Positions 16,052-24,737 of a stretch of 40,573 nt of DNA are shown here, one piece after another. Positions within the stretch are counted from its first letter, which is position 1. Each line of letters opens with the position of its first letter. Below the pieces are notes generated by a model. It had not been told where the DNA came from and did not search any database. It was given only the letters and a program-made list of their open reading frames with translations. A program made the translations under genes and the position numbers. Source of the DNA: Candidatus Hydrogenedentota bacterium (GTDB lineage: Bacteria > Hydrogenedentota > Hydrogenedentia > Hydrogenedentales > SLHB01); NCBI GenBank assembly GCA_020849535.1, contig JADLGB010000333.1, forward strand, positions 1-40,573. The letters are read 5' to 3'.

Positions 16052-16474
16052 GTGACACATCAAGAAGAAATCTCAATTCACACGAGCGGCCACGGCGACA
16101 TGCACGATATTACGGACGAAGTGGCCGCCGTGGTCGAGCGCTCACGCATCCAAACGGGTCTCGTCCACGTATTCAATGTGGGAAGCACGGCGACGGTCGG
16201 CACGATCGAATACGAGCCCGGCCTCGAACGTGATTATCCGGAAATGCTGGACCGTCTCATACCCGCAAGCCGTACCTACGGCCACGAGCGAGCCTGGCAC
16301 GATGGCAACGGCCATTCCCATCTCCAGGCAACTCTGGCGGGACCCTCGCTCACGGTGCCCGTGCGCGCGGGCAAACCCGCGTTGGGCACTTGGCAGCAGA
16401 TCTTCCACCTCGAATGCGATGTGAAAGCCCGCACCCGTTGCATTCTGGTCACCGTTCAAGGGGGTGTGCCTTAG
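16052..16474 (+). CDS. YjbQ/UPF0047-family protein
   Basis: A 140-residue single-domain protein of the YjbQ (UPF0047) family, members of which show weak thiamine-phosphate synthase activity. The conserved core is present: GLVHVFNVGSTATVGTIEYE, WHDGNGHSHLQATLAGPS, and LGTWQQIFHLECD near the C-terminus. The His and Cys residues of the small active site are preserved in GNGHSHLQ and HLECD. It starts with GTG (AGGAAGGG upstream) only 23 bp after the RT and probably shares its transcript. In most genomes this is a housekeeping protein, so a retron-related role would be new and is only a possibility. A separate promoter for the next gene lies just after it. Confidence 0.93.
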   Translation: MTHQEEISIHTSGHGDMHDITDEVAAVVERSRIQTGLVHVFNVGSTATVGTIEYEPGLERDYPEMLDRLIPASRTYGHERAWHDGNGHSHLQATLAGPSLTVPVRAGKPALGTWQQIFHLECDVKARTRCILVTVQGGVP

Positions 16475-16482
16475 CAGGTGAT

Positions 16483-16511
16483 TTGCGCATTCCTCATTCT
16501 CATGGTATCCT
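16483..16511 (+). promoter_or_regulatory. Candidate promoter for the hybrid histidine kinase
   Basis: TTGCGC (16483-16488) and TATCCT (16506-16511) are spaced by 17 bp, just downstream of the YjbQ stop codon and 72 bp before the kinase start. Confidence 0.4.
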
Positions 16512-16583
16512 GAACTACGCCGCTCTGGTTACGCAGAACGGCGCGAGGGGGCCGTTCCGGTACAAGGGATCGGGTTGTTTGTT

Positions 16584-19172
16584 ATGACGGTACGGCAGAA
16601 GACTCAGGGCATTCTCGCGATTCTACTGGGTTGCCTCACCATACTGACCTATGGGGTCACGCGAGTCCTCCTCTTGAGGGACGCGGAACGAGCGGAGAAC
16701 TCCCAAGTCGCTCGCGATATCGCCCGAATCCAGCAAACGCTCGAATCGGAACTCACCCATCTGGACACCCTCCTGGTCGATTGGTCTGCCTGGGATGACA
16801 CCTATGCCTTCGTCCAAGGTCAGAATCTCCGTTACGCGGAGTCCAATCTCACCTACGACACATTTTCCTCCAACGGACTTCGGGTGGCGGTCTTCCTCGA
16901 TGTTTCCGGCCGCGTCGTTTTCCATGGTGGCTACTCGAAGTCTGCCACGGAGATACAGGATCTCTCCCCGGAGCTTCTTGCTGAACTGACTCAGCCGGAT
17001 TCTCCGCTACTGCACCTTCCCGACCACGAAGGGGTGAAAGGCGTATTGTGGGCCGGCGGGGAGGCACTCCTGATCGCGTCGCGTCAGATTCTGACCAGTC
17101 TCGCCCAAGGGCCGCCTATGGGTACCGTCATCTTTGGCAGGCCGCTTGATGCGGACGAGATTCAGCGAATTGCCGACCAGACGCAGGTACCTCTGAGCTT
17201 GCGCCGTCCAACGGAGATGGGTTCCTCGGAAGTTACGGAGTCGCTGATGCGCGGCTCGGACCACGTCATTAAGACCCTCGATCTCAAGCGCAAGGCGGGC
17301 TTTTTTCTGATCCGCGACATCTACGGGGAGCCGATCTTCGTGGTGGAAGTCATTACGCCGCGCGAGATATACCAACAGTCTCTGGCCGGCCAGAAGTTCA
17401 TCCTCCTGTCCATGATTCTTATTGGTGTGGGCGCTTATCTCGCGGTGGGCTATTCGCTGGACCGTCTTGTGAACCGCCGTCTGAAGAGTTTGCACTCATT
17501 CGTCAATCGCATTGGTCAGACCAGCGATCTGGATGAGCGAATCGCCTTGCCCGGAAAAGATGAACTGTCCGATTGCGCGAGTGCATTCAATCTGCTCCTA
17601 GCCCGGTTGGATGAGGATATCAAGGCCAAGGAACTGGCCCAACAGGCGCAAGCTCGCCTGGTGACCGCTATCGAGCAATCCGTGGAGAGCGTGGTCATCG
17701 CTTCGCCGGACGGAACCATACGATACGTCAATTCGGCTTTTGAGGCGATGACCGGCTACCGCAAGGACGAAGTCATTGGGATACACGTCAGTAAGGTGGA
17801 CCGCACCGGCATGGACGATTCCGCCGACGCGTGGGCGGTTGCCGAAAGGGGGGAGGTCGTGCGCGGCCGGATGGCCGGCCATCGCAAAGACGGGTCTACA
17901 TTCGAGATTTACGCGACATTTTCTCCCGTATTGGAGAGCGATGGCACGATCACGGGCATTGTGAAAGTGAGCAGCGACGTCACCCGCGAGGCCGCGATGG
18001 AGGCCCAACTGCGGCAGGCCCAGAAATTGGAAGCCATTGGCACTCTCGCCGGCGGGATCGCTCACGATTTCAACAATTTGCTTGTTCCCATCATGGGGCT
18101 CGCGGAGTTGGCGCTGTCTGAGACGGCGCCGGAGCATCCGCTACGCCACCACCTGGGAGGAATCCTCGCGGCGTCCACTCGCGCAAAGGACCTTGTTGGG
18201 CAAATCCTCCTCTTTTGCCGCCAGGGCGAGACGGAGCAGCGGGAATTGACCGTTGCGCCGCTCCTCAAAGAGACGCTCGCCATGCTCCGCGCCGTAGCCC
18301 CGCGCGGCATCGTGGTGGATACCGTGATTGAAGCGAAAGACGCTTCGGTCTACGGCGACCCCACCCAAATCCATCAACTCGTCATGAACCTCTGCACGAA
18401 CGCCTGTCATGCAATGGAAGAGAACGGCGGTACCCTGCGCGTCACACTCTCCCGCAAGAGGCTTCCGTCAAGCGTCGCCGCGGCCAATCCGGACATGAAA
18501 GCGCAAGACGAGTATGTGCTCGTGAGCGTGTCGGACACGGGCGTCGGTATGGACGCGCGGACGCTGGAGCGAATCTACGACCCGTTCTTCACTACGAAGC
18601 ATCAGGAGAAAGGCACCGGGCTGGGCCTTGCAACGGTGCATGGCATCGTTGCCGCGCTGCACGGCGCCATTTCCGTGGAAAGCGAATCTGGAATAGGTAC
18701 CCGGTTCGACGTTTACGTGCCGCAGTTCAAGAGCGTTCCCGCGCCTATAACGAGCGCACCTGCACCCGTCACTTCCAGCAAAGGCGAATCCATACTGCTG
18801 GTGGATGACGAAACCATGGTCCTGGACGTAGGGCAGCGGATGCTGAAGAGCTTGGGGTATGTCGTGTACACCGCGTCGAACGGGCAGGAAGCCTTGGAGT
18901 TCTTCAGCAGCCACCCAGACGGTGTCGACGTGGTGCTCTCGGATTTGTCCATGCCGTACATGAACGGCCTCCAACTCGCCGAAGAGATCCGCAGTATTTC
19001 TCCTGAAACAGCCGTCCTTTTGGTGTCCGGTTACGGCGATTCCGCGCGTGCCACCATTCAGGACTCCGCGCTGGCTTCTCCCGCTATCCTGCAGAAGCCG
19101 TATACCAAGCGCGACCTCTCCATTGCCATCCAAGGGGCTTTGTCACATCGGGGCGTGGCGGGCGCAGGTTGA
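16584..19172 (+). CDS. Hybrid sensor histidine kinase (CHASE4-HAMP-PAS-HisKA-HATPase-REC)
   Basis: An 862-residue inner-membrane sensor. TM1 is at about 8-32. A periplasmic CHASE4-like sensor (about 55-215) contains DWSAWDDTYAF and RYAESNLTYDTF. TM2 is at about 268-290, with HAMP at 292-345 and a PAS domain at 355-465 (SPDGTIRYVNSAFEAMTGYR). HisKA follows with His494 in GGIAHDFNNLL, then HATPase with NLCTNACHAMEENGG and GTGLGLATVHGIV (about 580-710), and a C-terminal receiver with phospho-acceptor Asp787 in LSDLSMPYMNG. It would pass phosphate to its own receiver and then to another protein not encoded here. No response regulator with an output domain is adjacent. I use ATG at 16584 rather than TTG at 16575. 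The ligand is unknown. Confidence 0.93.
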   Translation: MTVRQKTQGILAILLGCLTILTYGVTRVLLLRDAERAENSQVARDIARIQQTLESELTHLDTLLVDWSAWDDTYAFVQGQNLRYAESNLTYDTFSSNGLRVAVFLDVSGRVVFHGGYSKSATEIQDLSPELLAELTQPDSPLLHLPDHEGVKGVLWAGGEALLIASRQILTSLAQGPPMGTVIFGRPLDADEIQRIADQTQVPLSLRRPTEMGSSEVTESLMRGSDHVIKTLDLKRKAGFFLIRDIYGEPIFVVEVITPREIYQQSLAGQKFILLSMILIGVGAYLAVGYSLDRLVNRRLKSLHSFVNRIGQTSDLDERIALPGKDELSDCASAFNLLLARLDEDIKAKELAQQAQARLVTAIEQSVESVVIASPDGTIRYVNSAFEAMTGYRKDEVIGIHVSKVDRTGMDDSADAWAVAERGEVVRGRMAGHRKDGSTFEIYATFSPVLESDGTITGIVKVSSDVTREAAMEAQLRQAQKLEAIGTLAGGIAHDFNNLLVPIMGLAELALSETAPEHPLRHHLGGILAASTRAKDLVGQILLFCRQGETEQRELTVAPLLKETLAMLRAVAPRGIVVDTVIEAKDASVYGDPTQIHQLVMNLCTNACHAMEENGGTLRVTLSRKRLPSSVAAANPDMKAQDEYVLVSVSDTGVGMDARTLERIYDPFFTTKHQEKGTGLGLATVHGIVAALHGAISVESESGIGTRFDVYVPQFKSVPAPITSAPAPVTSSKGESILLVDDETMVLDVGQRMLKSLGYVVYTASNGQEALEFFSSHPDGVDVVLSDLSMPYMNGLQLAEEIRSISPETAVLLVSGYGDSARATIQDSALASPAILQKPYTKRDLSIAIQGALSHRGVAGAG

Positions 19173-19212
19173 TTGTGGCCGGATACCGCTTGCGGATTGC
19201 CGCGTGCGCGAC

Positions 19213-20376
19213 TCAAGAAGTGGGAGTAGATGAGACTTTGATCGTGACGTCGCGGTTGATGACGCTCTGAATCTTCACCAATACGCCGGCGTACTTTCGG
19301 GAGGCTACGGCATCCACCAGCTCTCTCATCGATCCCGAGAAGGCGGCCGCAACACGCACCATCGTGTCCGACGTATACATCTCCTGGATTTCCCCCATGC
19401 CGGGACATGAGCGCAACGCCGCCAGAATGGCCTCCAGTTGTGTGCCGTTTCCCAGTCCGTCAATGGTCACATAGACCTGGCCATCCGGCGTCCCGGCCAA
19501 CATGCCCAGGGCGGCAGTACTGGTGAGCGCCGGAACGCACTTCTCGCACGCGTCTTCCACGGCCGTCGCTCCCCCTTCCCGCACATCCGCGCTGTAGAGT
19601 TCGGCATCTGTCTCCAACTCATCCAGGACGTATGCGTCCGACGCGCGGATAATGCGGAGTCGCAGGTGTGCGCGGCAGCGTTTGAGGTCGCTGGCTGTTT
19701 TGCCCTCCTCACGCTCGGCAACCGTGGTCACCGCGCCCAACACCGCGATGTCCGCCAGTACATGCCGTGCGATCTGAGCCGCAACATCCGGACTGCCTCC
19801 CGCGCACAGGCGGATCTGCTCTTCGCCAAACTCGGCAATGAGGTCCTTGCTCTCCACAACCTCGAACTGAGCGATTCGCAGCTTCTCCGCAATGGCGGAC
19901 TCCGCAACACCTTTTTCCGCGAGCGCGCGTGGCGGCGAGGGCTCGATGCGTTCCGTCACAATCAAGGCGACCCGGGGCCGCTGTCCATTGCCCTCCAAAA
20001 GGCAAGCGGCCGCATCTTGACGCAGCTTCGCGTCGAGCAGGTCGCCCGCGATCTCCACGTGCGTGGAGTCCTCCGTTTTGGATTCACTGAGAACGCGATA
20101 CGCCGGCACGTACGTCTCGGGTTTTTCGATGAGCGTGGCAAACGCGGAAAAGTCCCGTGTCGGCGCCAGCGTTTCGAGCCGGGAGATCACCATCGCGCGC
20201 TGCGCTTCGCGGATGGCTTCACTACGTGCCGCGGGGCCAAGGCCCAAAGCGGTCCCCTCGCCACGAGTCTCGATGGGACCTGTCGCCAGGGCCAGCGAAG
20301 GATACAAGGCAGCGAACAATGCGCACAGAAGCGCCGTGCGCGGCATACGCCGCGTGCTCTGTGCTCGGATACGCAT
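19213..20376 (-). CDS. Secreted protein resembling FlgT/CsgG-type domains
   Basis: A 387-residue exported protein. A signal peptide (about 1-31, ending SLALA) is followed by GEGTALGLGPAARSEAIREAQRAM, which resembles the N-terminal domain of flagellar FlgT-like proteins. The middle part (PRVALIVTERIEP to IARHVLADIAVLGAVTT, about 135-230) resembles the Rossmann-like FlgT-M/CsgG nucleotide-free fold. The C-terminal portion (about 300-387) has an LEAILAALRSCPG module like those in LpoB/FlgT-type secreted proteins. I am fairly confident it is a periplasmic structural or assembly protein, but no flagellar genes are nearby, so the partner is unknown. The start ATG at 20376 has AGGGGG about 10 nt upstream; the longer in-frame extension is rejected. 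Confidence 0.7.
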   Translation of the reverse strand: MRIRAQSTRRMPRTALLCALFAALYPSLALATGPIETRGEGTALGLGPAARSEAIREAQRAMVISRLETLAPTRDFSAFATLIEKPETYVPAYRVLSESKTEDSTHVEIAGDLLDAKLRQDAAACLLEGNGQRPRVALIVTERIEPSPPRALAEKGVAESAIAEKLRIAQFEVVESKDLIAEFGEEQIRLCAGGSPDVAAQIARHVLADIAVLGAVTTVAEREEGKTASDLKRCRAHLRLRIIRASDAYVLDELETDAELYSADVREGGATAVEDACEKCVPALTSTAALGMLAGTPDGQVYVTIDGLGNGTQLEAILAALRSCPGMGEIQEMYTSDTMVRVAAAFSGSMRELVDAVASRKYAGVLVKIQSVINRDVTIKVSSTPTS

Positions 20377-20446
20377 TCCGGTGTGTTCCCCCTTGCGCGT
20401 CGCGCGTGGGACCGGCGCACGGCCGTCACGCAGGCACTCGCGCGTG

Positions 20447-21166
20447 TCAGTCTCGACCGCGCGCGATAAGAATGAGCCGCAACAATTGCAGCAACGCCAT
20501 CGCGGCCGCGGCGACATAGGTGAGGGCCGCGGCGGACAGTACCTTCTTGGCCCCGTACAGTTCGTCATCGGTCAGATAGCCGCCGCTGGCCAAGGCGCGG
20601 ATAGCGCGTTTGCTGGCATCGAACTCGACCGGCAGCGTGATCAGTGTGAACAAGACCGCCAATGAGAATAGCAGGATACCGATTTTCAGCAGCGGCCCTA
20701 TTCCAAAGATAATCCCTCCGAAGAGCAGGGGCCAGGAGAGGGTTGAACTGATACTCACCATCGGATAGATGGCGTTTCGCCACATCAGAAAGGAATAGAG
20801 ATTGGCGTGTTGGATAGCGTGCCCCACTTCGTGCGCGGCCACGCCGAGTGCGGCAATGCTGCGTCCGTGGTAAACTCCCTCCGACAGGCGCAAGACGCGC
20901 TCGCGCGGATCGTAGTGATCCGTGAGTTCGCCCGGGACCGCCTGGATGGGGCAGTTGATGCCGAGGGCGTACGTGCGCGCGCCTTCAGCGGTGCGGACCT
21001 CCGCGTTGCGCATAATAAGCTGCGCGACTTCCGCGCCGGTGAGGCCGGAGCGAGTCGCGATCTCAGCATACTTGGCATAGGTATGTTTCACCTTGAACTG
21101 CGCCCAGACCGACAGAATGATGCCGGGGATTAGGAGCAGCAAGCTGCTATCAGGGTAAAGTACCAC
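20447..21166 (-). CDS. YugP-family membrane zinc metallopeptidase
   Basis: A 239-residue integral membrane peptidase of the YugP type. The zinc motif is HEVGH in VAAHEVGHAIQHANLY (about 111-126). One membrane helix lies at the start (6-22) and three more around 135-160, 165-190 and 212-235, the usual topology. A distinctive LPVEFDASKRA stretch carries the probable third ligand Glu. Substrates of YugP are unknown; it may process membrane or envelope proteins. GTG at 21166 has GGAG about 10 nt upstream. It begins 14 bp after the bactofilin stop, so it is part of the ParA-bactofilin transcript. Confidence 0.92.
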   Translation of the reverse strand: MVLYPDSSLLLLIPGIILSVWAQFKVKHTYAKYAEIATRSGLTGAEVAQLIMRNAEVRTAEGARTYALGINCPIQAVPGELTDHYDPRERVLRLSEGVYHGRSIAALGVAAHEVGHAIQHANLYSFLMWRNAIYPMVSISSTLSWPLLFGGIIFGIGPLLKIGILLFSLAVLFTLITLPVEFDASKRAIRALASGGYLTDDELYGAKKVLSAAALTYVAAAAMALLQLLRLILIARGRD

Positions 21167-21180
21167 CTAGAAATCACTCC

Positions 21181-21906
21181 TCAGCTTCCGGGGCTCTCAG
21201 GTTGTTTCTCCGTGCGCTGTGCCGGTGCGCGCATCGTGCACGAGCCGTTGAACACCGCACCTTCTTCAATAACAATGCGGCGCGCGCGGATATTGCCCGT
21301 GAGCTTGCCGGAAGCCATCAGGCGGGCGACTCCCCCCGTGGAGATATTGCCGAAAACCTGGCCCGCGAGCGTCACTTCCTTGCCGCCCAGGGCGTCGGCG
21401 CTTAGGCGGCCAGTCCGGCCCAATTCAAGATCCTGTGAGCACTCGACCTTGCCCTCGACCAACCCATCCACACGGCAGGACGTCGCACGTACGTTACCCG
21501 AGATGAGAGCGCTTGGCGCGAGGTACAGGCGGCCGTCAACGGTGACATCGCCGTCGATCTTTCCCGCGATCTCCGTCTCGGATCCGCTGGTCATGTTGCC
21601 TTCGATGATCACCCCTTCCGGCACAACCATGCGCTGCAACTTGACGTTACGCGCGCGGCGAATCGCGAGATCGTCCGCAGTCACCGCGGGATTCTCACCG
21701 GCTTCCTCCACGGCGTCGCGTGTGCGGCCCGGGCCGCGGTTCGTGTGGAGCACGTCCTGGAAGGCCGCGCCCATCCGCCCGAGAATCCCTCCGCTGCGCC
21801 CTGCTTGTTCCAAGGCCTCGAAGGTGTCCGGGATGTTGGTTTGCTGGGCAGGAGCGGAAGGCTTGCCTGCCGGGGGCTGCGGGCTGGGTTTTGACTTGTC
21901 TAGCAC
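21181..21906 (-). CDS. Bactofilin
   Basis: A 241-residue polymer-forming cytoskeletal protein. The beta-solenoid core is at about 90-225, with repeats such as EGVIIEGNMTSGSETEIAGK, DGDVTVDGRLYLAPSALIS and VDGLVEGKVECSQDLELG. An acidic and Pro-rich N-terminal tail (1-80) is typical for bactofilins with membrane or partner-binding extensions; no clear membrane-targeting motif is seen. Bactofilins assemble without nucleotide and organise cell shape, stalks or envelope machines. It starts with GTG two bases after the MinD-like ATPase stop (TAATCGTG), which suggests strict translational coupling and a physical link. The YugP-like peptidase follows. Confidence 0.93.
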   Translation of the reverse strand: MLDKSKPSPQPPAGKPSAPAQQTNIPDTFEALEQAGRSGGILGRMGAAFQDVLHTNRGPGRTRDAVEEAGENPAVTADDLAIRRARNVKLQRMVVPEGVIIEGNMTSGSETEIAGKIDGDVTVDGRLYLAPSALISGNVRATSCRVDGLVEGKVECSQDLELGRTGRLSADALGGKEVTLAGQVFGNISTGGVARLMASGKLTGNIRARRIVIEEGAVFNGSCTMRAPAQRTEKQPESPGS

Positions 21907-21908
21907 GA

Positions 21909-22868
21909 TTAAAAGTATCCAAGTCGGTTAGCGATATCGGTCACACACGCCGATATCTTCTGCCTGGGGTGACTGACCACAAATGGTGTACCGCAGTTTA
22001 TCGCCTCGGGAACGCATTTATCAAAGAAGAGGAAGCCGAGGTTCTCCGGCTCCACCATCAACGACTGGCGCGCGAACTTCGAGAGGATGTTCGCCGCGAT
22101 CTGCGCCTCGTACGCATTGCGCGCCCGGTTCACGACGATCTTGGGTTTGATGGACCTGGCGATGGCCACCAACTCGCCACAGATGCGTTTGCGCGTGTCC
22201 GCGTCGAAGATCTCCGATGCGCGTACGGAATCGATGAACTCGCGCAAGGTCTCGTTGCGTTTGAGCAGCAAACCGACCTCCGGACTTTGATAGAAGCGTT
22301 CTATCTTCCGGAAGAGCGCCGCGCGCAGGAATTTGAACGCGTTGTCGATGCTGGTCTTTTCCGGCGTGATGACGAGGACGCCGTTGGTGTCGGTCATCAG
22401 AAAGAAGTCCAACGTGTTCAAATGAGCGCCCGCGTCGAGATCGACAACAATCAGATCCGCTTCCAACTGCCCGAGTTCACGGATGAAGGCGACCTTCTGC
22501 TGGTACTTGGGATTGGCGACATCCAGCAGCCCCGTGGTGCCCGGGATGAGTTTGAGGTTCTCGTACTGCGTGTCGGTGAGGATGGCGCGGATATCCTTGC
22601 CACCCTTCTGATAGAAGAAATCGTCGAGCTTCGTCTGTGACTCGACGCCGAGGACGGTTTCCACGTTGGAGCAACTGAGGTCGGCATCGACCAACACCAC
22701 TCGCCAGCCCTTCCGCGCTATTTCCACCGCGAGGTTGACAGAGAAGCAGGTCTTGCCCACACCCCCCTTGCCGCCCCCGACGACCAGGACTTCCGGGGCC
22801 GCCTTCTGAGTCCGAGGGATGGGTTGTTCTTCAACCAGTCGCACCGATACCCTCCGAGCCGGCGGCAT
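21909..22868 (-). CDS. MinD/ParA/FlhG-like deviant Walker ATPase
   Basis: A 319-residue P-loop ATPase. The deviant Walker A is GGGKGGVGKT (near residue 28), with DADLSCSNVETVLG following and the Walker B aspartate in LIVVDLDAGAHLNTLDF. The family positions dynamic assemblies in the cell, such as chromosomes, flagella or cytoskeletal polymers. The C-terminal half (about 180-319) is longer than in classical MinD and includes VVNRARNAYEAQIAANIL and PEAINCGTPFVVS, more like FlhG-type or MipZ-type relatives. ATG at 22868 was chosen as the start; ATG at 22910 is an alternative. It is the first gene of the ATPase-bactofilin-YugP cluster, with a 2-nt gap to bactofilin. Confidence 0.88.
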   Translation of the reverse strand: MPPARRVSVRLVEEQPIPRTQKAAPEVLVVGGGKGGVGKTCFSVNLAVEIARKGWRVVLVDADLSCSNVETVLGVESQTKLDDFFYQKGGKDIRAILTDTQYENLKLIPGTTGLLDVANPKYQQKVAFIRELGQLEADLIVVDLDAGAHLNTLDFFLMTDTNGVLVITPEKTSIDNAFKFLRAALFRKIERFYQSPEVGLLLKRNETLREFIDSVRASEIFDADTRKRICGELVAIARSIKPKIVVNRARNAYEAQIAANILSKFARQSLMVEPENLGFLFFDKCVPEAINCGTPFVVSHPRQKISACVTDIANRLGYF

Positions 22869-22995
22869 AGGTGTTCCGCTGCACCGTTGACCGCTGTTTG
22901 AAGCTAACACAGAGTGTCTGATAAGTCAAGAAATTTGGTCCATGTAACTTGCCGCAGGACAGCACACTACAGAGCATTCGGGCCGCGCTTGACCC

Positions 22996-24351
22996 CTACT
23001 TCGCGGCCGCAACAACCTGCAGCGAGATATTCGTGAGGTTTGGCCCCGGCCGTATCGCCAGATCTTCGGACTCGACCGGCGTGTGCACGGCCAAGGTCCC
23101 GCTTACGTCGCGCAAACCTAGGTCTTCGGGCCCCGGGACGTAGGTGATGGCCGGCCGTTCCGCAGTGCCGTAGACATGGCAGTCCGCGAATTCCACTCCA
23201 CCGAGGTCAACGGCCACATCGGGCCGCCTTCCCATCACCAGGATGGAGGCCCGAACACCGCTGTAGCCACGCGCCGCGGCCACCCAGGACTCGTTGAATT
23301 TGCAGTTCTCGAAGCGCACCCGCGCGGCCTTCGCGGATTTCTCCGAGAGCGCCAGGCTTTCTTGCGCAGTGTTTTCCGTCGTGCAATTGACGAACTCGAT
23401 CAAGCCTTGTGGTCCATCATCGCGGACCGCTGCGACGGAAATCCCCGAATTCCCCCTCATGTCGACGTCCGTGAAGTCCGCCAGCGTCATGCCCACCGTT
23501 CCCATGCGAACGACGCAACTCTCAAACCGAATCGATACAGGCTCGCTCGTGCTGCGGAGGGGCTTGAGATAGATGAGAATTCCGCTGCCCGCGTTATTCT
23601 CCATAGTGCAATTCCGGAAGAGGCAGTTGACCAGTCGTTCCTCCGGACCATTCGGTTCGAGATCGATGCCGGCTTGTGGGGCCGTGCCGGACGTTCCGGA
23701 GAACACGCAATTCTCTACGAGTAGATTCTGCGCGCTGATTACGCTTAATCCTTGCCGGTGGTGGTCAACGCATACACAATTGCGCAGGGTCACGTCCTCG
23801 CACCAGTGGTTCTCGCCCGTGGCGCCGATGTAGAACCCATCGCCTCCGGTACTCTCGACGCGCACGCCTTCCACCAGCACCCGCTTGCATCCATCAAATG
23901 CGAAGCCCATCCGCCATTCGGCTTTCTCGTACTCTGCGCTCTGATAGTCCTTCTTGTGCATCCGCAGGGTTGCGCCATACCCGCGGATAGTGATGTCGGT
24001 CATGTTGTCCGCGGAAAAGAGCGAATCGCCCTTTCCCTTGAACTCGCCTTTCTTGGCAAGCACGAGGACGCCCGGTTCGAAGATCAGTTCGAGATTGCTG
24101 CGCAGTTTGATGGGCCGGACGATCCATGGCGCGCCCACATACGTGACAGTGACGGTCTTCGCACCAGAGTCGATCGCGGATTGCAGCGCTTCTGTCGAAT
24201 CCTCGGTGTTGAACCCCCACCACGCGGCATTCGCGTCGGTTCGCGTGCCAGCGGAGACTTCCGCGATGTCTTCGGGATTTGACGCATTTGCCCGTGCGCG
24301 CGGTAGCACGGCCAGAAGTGCAAGAATTCCTGCAATGAAGAATCGGCTCAT
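22996..24351 (-). CDS. Secreted right-handed beta-helix protein
   Basis: A 451-residue exported protein with a signal peptide (about 1-22, MSRFFIAGILALLAVL then RARANA) and a right-handed parallel beta-helix covering about 55-400. Helix rungs are recognisable in stretches such as MTDITIRGYGATLRMH, CEDVTLRNCVCVDHH, NLLVENCVFSGTSG and RLVNCLFRNCTMENNAGSGI. Proteins of this fold are often pectate-lyase-like polysaccharide lyases or carbohydrate-binding surface proteins; I see no clear catalytic residues that decide between these. The ATG at 24351 gives a proper signal peptide; an upstream ATG at 24375 would add eight residues. It is separated from the ATPase gene by about 127 bp that hold nothing recognisable. 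Confidence 0.82.
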   Translation of the reverse strand: MSRFFIAGILALLAVLPRARANASNPEDIAEVSAGTRTDANAAWWGFNTEDSTEALQSAIDSGAKTVTVTYVGAPWIVRPIKLRSNLELIFEPGVLVLAKKGEFKGKGDSLFSADNMTDITIRGYGATLRMHKKDYQSAEYEKAEWRMGFAFDGCKRVLVEGVRVESTGGDGFYIGATGENHWCEDVTLRNCVCVDHHRQGLSVISAQNLLVENCVFSGTSGTAPQAGIDLEPNGPEERLVNCLFRNCTMENNAGSGILIYLKPLRSTSEPVSIRFESCVVRMGTVGMTLADFTDVDMRGNSGISVAAVRDDGPQGLIEFVNCTTENTAQESLALSEKSAKAARVRFENCKFNESWVAAARGYSGVRASILVMGRRPDVAVDLGGVEFADCHVYGTAERPAITYVPGPEDLGLRDVSGTLAVHTPVESEDLAIRPGPNLTNISLQVVAAAK

Positions 24352-24405
24352 GTCCAATGGATTCACCCCCACCATGGTTCTTTAACAATAACCGAGTAAG
24401 TCTGT

Positions 24406-24460
24406 GTAGCGCAGGCGTCCCTCCTGCAATTCCAGACGCTGGCGAGGACGCCTGCGCTAC
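24406..24460. repeat. Dispersed hairpin repeat, copy 2
   Basis: This has the same 14-bp arms as 9014-9068 (GTAGCGCAGGCGTC at 24406-24419, GACGCCTGCGCTAC at 24447-24460) and a similar loop. It lies upstream of the beta-helix gene, in the 386-bp gap 24352-24737. Confidence 0.85.
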
Positions 24461-24625
24461 TTATCTGCATATTCTTTTAGAAGTTCTAGGTTCACCCAAC
24501 TCAGTTGCCAGTGATTGCTCCCAGGCGTTCGCTCGACACCTTCGCACGTGAGCCCCAGACATTGGGTTTACGTCCTATCTCCAAGGTCGATTTGTGCAAT
24601 CCAACAGATTGAGCCACCTCCTGCA

Positions 24626-24706
24626 AGTCCCGGAGGGACGATCGAGAATAAGGAATTCATTCCTGGGTCTTGCGACCCTCCCCCTCCGTCCAGTCCCGGA
24701 GGGACG
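24626..24706. repeat. Pair of AGTCCCGGAGGGACG hairpin repeats
   Basis: Two identical 15-bp copies lie at 24626-24640 and 24692-24706. Each folds as a 5-bp hairpin (GTCCC/GGGAC). Between them is a Pro-coding-like C-rich stretch with no gene. The remainder of the 386-bp gap shows no further feature besides the hairpin at 24406-24460. Confidence 0.7.
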
Positions 24707-24737
24707 GCAGAGTCCACCAAGAATCTGACGCATCTCA

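Noticed and set aside
20377..20568. Upstream extension of the FlgT-like protein
   Set aside because: It would place 64 Cys/Pro/Arg-rich residues before a clear signal peptide and overlaps the YugP gene end.
24626..24706. Two direct repeats that could suggest a CRISPR array
   Set aside because: There are only two 15-bp copies with a single spacer and no cas genes; they are better explained as small hairpin repeats.
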